Under the pieces are notes generated by a model. The model was not told where the DNA came from, searched no databases, and was given only the letters and a program-made list of their open reading frames with translations. The position numbers and the translations under genes were made by a program. A DNA stretch of 25,221 nt from JAHEJB01 sp041748175 (GTDB lineage Bacteria; Bacteroidota; Rhodothermia; Rhodothermales; Rubricoccaceae): contig JBGTDU010000155.1 in the NCBI GenBank assembly GCA_041748175.1, positions 1-25,221 on the forward strand, read 5' to 3'. Position 1 is the stretch's first letter; each line of letters begins with the position of its first letter. This document shows positions 22,429 to 25,221 of this stretch, piece after piece.

Positions 22429-23604
22429 ATGAACGAACTGCTCCAACGATTTGGCACTTCGGGAGGTGACGTACTCTGGGGTGTTGCCCCATGGCGGCTG
22501 GGCCTGGCCGTGCTCATCATTTTTGTGGGCTTTGCAAGTCGGCGAGTGATCCAGGCTGTCTTTGCGCGGCTCGCCCACAAGGCACACGACAGCAATGTTA
22601 AATGGGATGACGAGGCCACGCGGCTGCTGGCAAAGCCCCTCGCTATCGTCGTGCAAATCCTGCTCTGGATGGTCGCCGCGACGTTAATGTTGCTGCCAAC
22701 AAGTCCTTTCAATACGCGCCTGCTTATTGCGCAGGGCCTGGAAGCTGCCCTGATGTTTGCCGTTATCTGGGTATTTTTCCGCGTCGTCGACGTGCTCGCG
22801 TCGGTCGTGGAGCGACTAGCGGAAAAAACCCAAACGCGCATTGACGATCAGGCCGTTCCGCTTCTAAGGAAAACGCTGAAAGTGTTTCTGGCTGTTCTGG
22901 GATTCGTTTTTATCATTCAGAACCTCGGCTTTTCGGTGCTGAGTGTCTTGACCGGCCTCGGCATCGGCGGCCTGGCCCTTGCACTCGCCGCGCAGGATTC
23001 GGTCGCCAATTTCTTTGGCTCACTCGTCCTCTTCACCGACGCGCCCTTTCAGGTGGAAGACTACGTGGAAGTCAACGGCGTTTGCGGGACCGTCGAGGAA
23101 GTCGGATTCCGCACTACGCGGATACGGAAGGATGACTCCTCGATCGTCTGCGTGCCGAATCAGACGTTCACGAGCTCATTTATCACAAACCTCTCCGAAC
23201 GTCAGGGTAGAGTAATCTCATTCGCCTTTCGGATCGCCCCCCCCGATGAGCCCGGACGCCTGCACGCCTTCCTCACCAGCATCCGTGCTGCGCTTGCCGA
23301 AAACGACCAAATCAGGCCGGAGTCGATCGAGGCCTACATGACAGGTTTTGAGGAGTCGGCGTTGGCCGTATCGATCCGTGCCTTAACCAAGTACAACGGT
23401 TGGACTGAGTTTCTGAAAACGCGAGAGGAGGCTTTCTTCGATGTGCTCTCCTTCCTTCACCAGCACGATCTGCGTATCGCCGTGGCACACGAGGTGGTTT
23501 TGATGCAGCCCGGCGTGAACGGTCATGGACTGGTGGCTTCCGAGCCTCAACGTTTTGCCGATCAGAATGGAGCCGAACCACCTTCGCCGGATAACCTGGC
23601 ATAG
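22429..23604 (+). CDS. MscS-family mechanosensitive ion channel
   Basis: 391 residues from ATG 22429 (GTG 22423 adds two residues). About five hydrophobic segments: 23-40, 69-88, 103-122, 146-163 and the pore helix 167-190, with GLGIGGLALALAAQDSVANFFGSL, the Gly/Ala-packed TM3 of MscS. The beta domain follows (FQVEDYVEVNGVCGTVEEVGFRTTRIRKDDSSIVCVPNQTF), then the alpha/beta C-terminal vestibule. It opens under membrane tension to release solutes during osmotic downshock. The stretch upstream (22297-22428) shows no gene or strong terminator. Confidence 0.93.
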   Translation: MNELLQRFGTSGGDVLWGVAPWRLGLAVLIIFVGFASRRVIQAVFARLAHKAHDSNVKWDDEATRLLAKPLAIVVQILLWMVAATLMLLPTSPFNTRLLIAQGLEAALMFAVIWVFFRVVDVLASVVERLAEKTQTRIDDQAVPLLRKTLKVFLAVLGFVFIIQNLGFSVLSVLTGLGIGGLALALAAQDSVANFFGSLVLFTDAPFQVEDYVEVNGVCGTVEEVGFRTTRIRKDDSSIVCVPNQTFTSSFITNLSERQGRVISFAFRIAPPDEPGRLHAFLTSIRAALAENDQIRPESIEAYMTGFEESALAVSIRALTKYNGWTEFLKTREEAFFDVLSFLHQHDLRIAVAHEVVLMQPGVNGHGLVASEPQRFADQNGAEPPSPDNLA

Positions 23605-23770
23605 CGACCAGCTTGTGAGAGAGTACGCGATAGCGGGAAGACATCCAACGCCGGGGTCGACAAGCGAGACTGTGCGTGGCTGATGGTTGATGACAAGAAC
23701 ACGGCGATCTCGATGGATGCGTGGTGCCGCACTCAAGCCGACGTGCCGAAGCCTGTGTACATTGCGGTCA

Positions 23771-23855
23771 CGGAAGCCAGGGGTGCCCCGCGATCTGCGG
23801 TGCTGAGAAAAACCCTCACTACCTGATCCGGTTAAGACCGGCGTAGGGAGGCTTC
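23771..23855 (+). promoter_or_regulatory. TPP (THI) riboswitch
   Basis: The conserved TPP aptamer is clear: GGGGTGCCC near 23780, GCTGAGA at 23802, ACCCT at 23812, then ACCTGATCCGGTTA and GACCGGCGTAGGGA ending at 23849. P1 is GAAGCC (23773-23778) with GGCTTC (23850-23855). It precedes thiC, the classic regulated gene. The rest of 23605-23770 shows no gene I can support. Confidence 0.95.
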
Positions 23856-23882
23856 TTCGGTTTCGCAGAGGTGCTGCGCTCC

Positions 23883-23914
23883 GGCTTCCGATCCCTCCCG
23901 CCAACACGGAAGCC
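23883..23914 (+). promoter_or_regulatory. Start-masking hairpin: riboswitch expression platform
   Basis: GGCTTCCG (23883-23890) pairs exactly with CGGAAGCC (23907-23914), ending three bases before the thiC ATG and covering the only Shine-Dalgarno-like bases (GGAAG). The 5' strand of aptamer P1 (23771-23778) is the same CGGAAGCC, so it can compete for 23883-23890. No T-run follows, so control should be at translation (inference). Confidence 0.65.
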
Positions 23915-23917
23915 ATC

Positions 23918-25221
<1,304 letters not shown>

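Overview
The window is bacterial chromosome, mostly GC-rich. It looks like a Rhodothermota/Bacteroidota-type organism (inference). The reasons are an S46 dipeptidyl-peptidase, an RNA methyltransferase of the short Bacteroidota RlmL-like type, start codons that mostly lack clear Shine-Dalgarno sequences, and several lipoproteins.

Layout. Positions 1-338 hold no convincing gene but carry a 20-bp palindrome and a 15-bp direct repeat. A large hybrid histidine kinase (339-2774, minus) diverges from a two-gene unit: a divergent DprA-like protein and an alkaline-phosphatase-superfamily metalloenzyme (2978-4848). A short MITE-like palindromic element follows (4854-4962), then a convergent secreted S46 peptidase (5044-7167, minus). 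Next come tRNA-Leu(UAG) with a terminator (7274-7397) and a HEAT-repeat/cyclophilin lipoprotein (7425-9482). From 9466 to about 12040 the DNA has an accessory character. It holds a 22-bp tandem duplication over the cyclophilin stop codon, a conspicuously AT-richer HEPN-type domain fused in frame to a GC-rich VOC (glyoxalase-fold) domain, a solitary HicB antitoxin followed by what looks like a broken hicA start, and a cluster of palindromic elements. Positions 12052-13613 encode a cytochrome b561-type membrane protein and a Tat-type sulfite-oxidase-fold molybdoenzyme, translationally coupled. An RlmL-like methyltransferase (13720-14856) has its last nine codons and stop duplicated 359 bp downstream, around a tiny membrane protein gene. 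An ABC ATPase/permease pair, a lipoprotein with terminator, an amidinotransferase-fold enzyme, a TIGR04283-type glycosyltransferase, a secreted coiled-coil protein with a TonB C-terminal domain, and an MscS channel follow. The right edge has a TPP riboswitch in front of a partial thiC.

Functional links. Real units are dprA-like/metalloenzyme, b561/molybdoenzyme (electron transfer between membrane and a periplasmic Mo site), ABC ATPase/permease, and riboswitch/thiC. Most other genes look like single transcription units. The most unusual features are the HEPN-VOC fusion, the decayed HicAB locus with inserted palindromes, the repeated 3'-end duplications at stop codons, and the anchorless TonB-domain coiled-coil protein.
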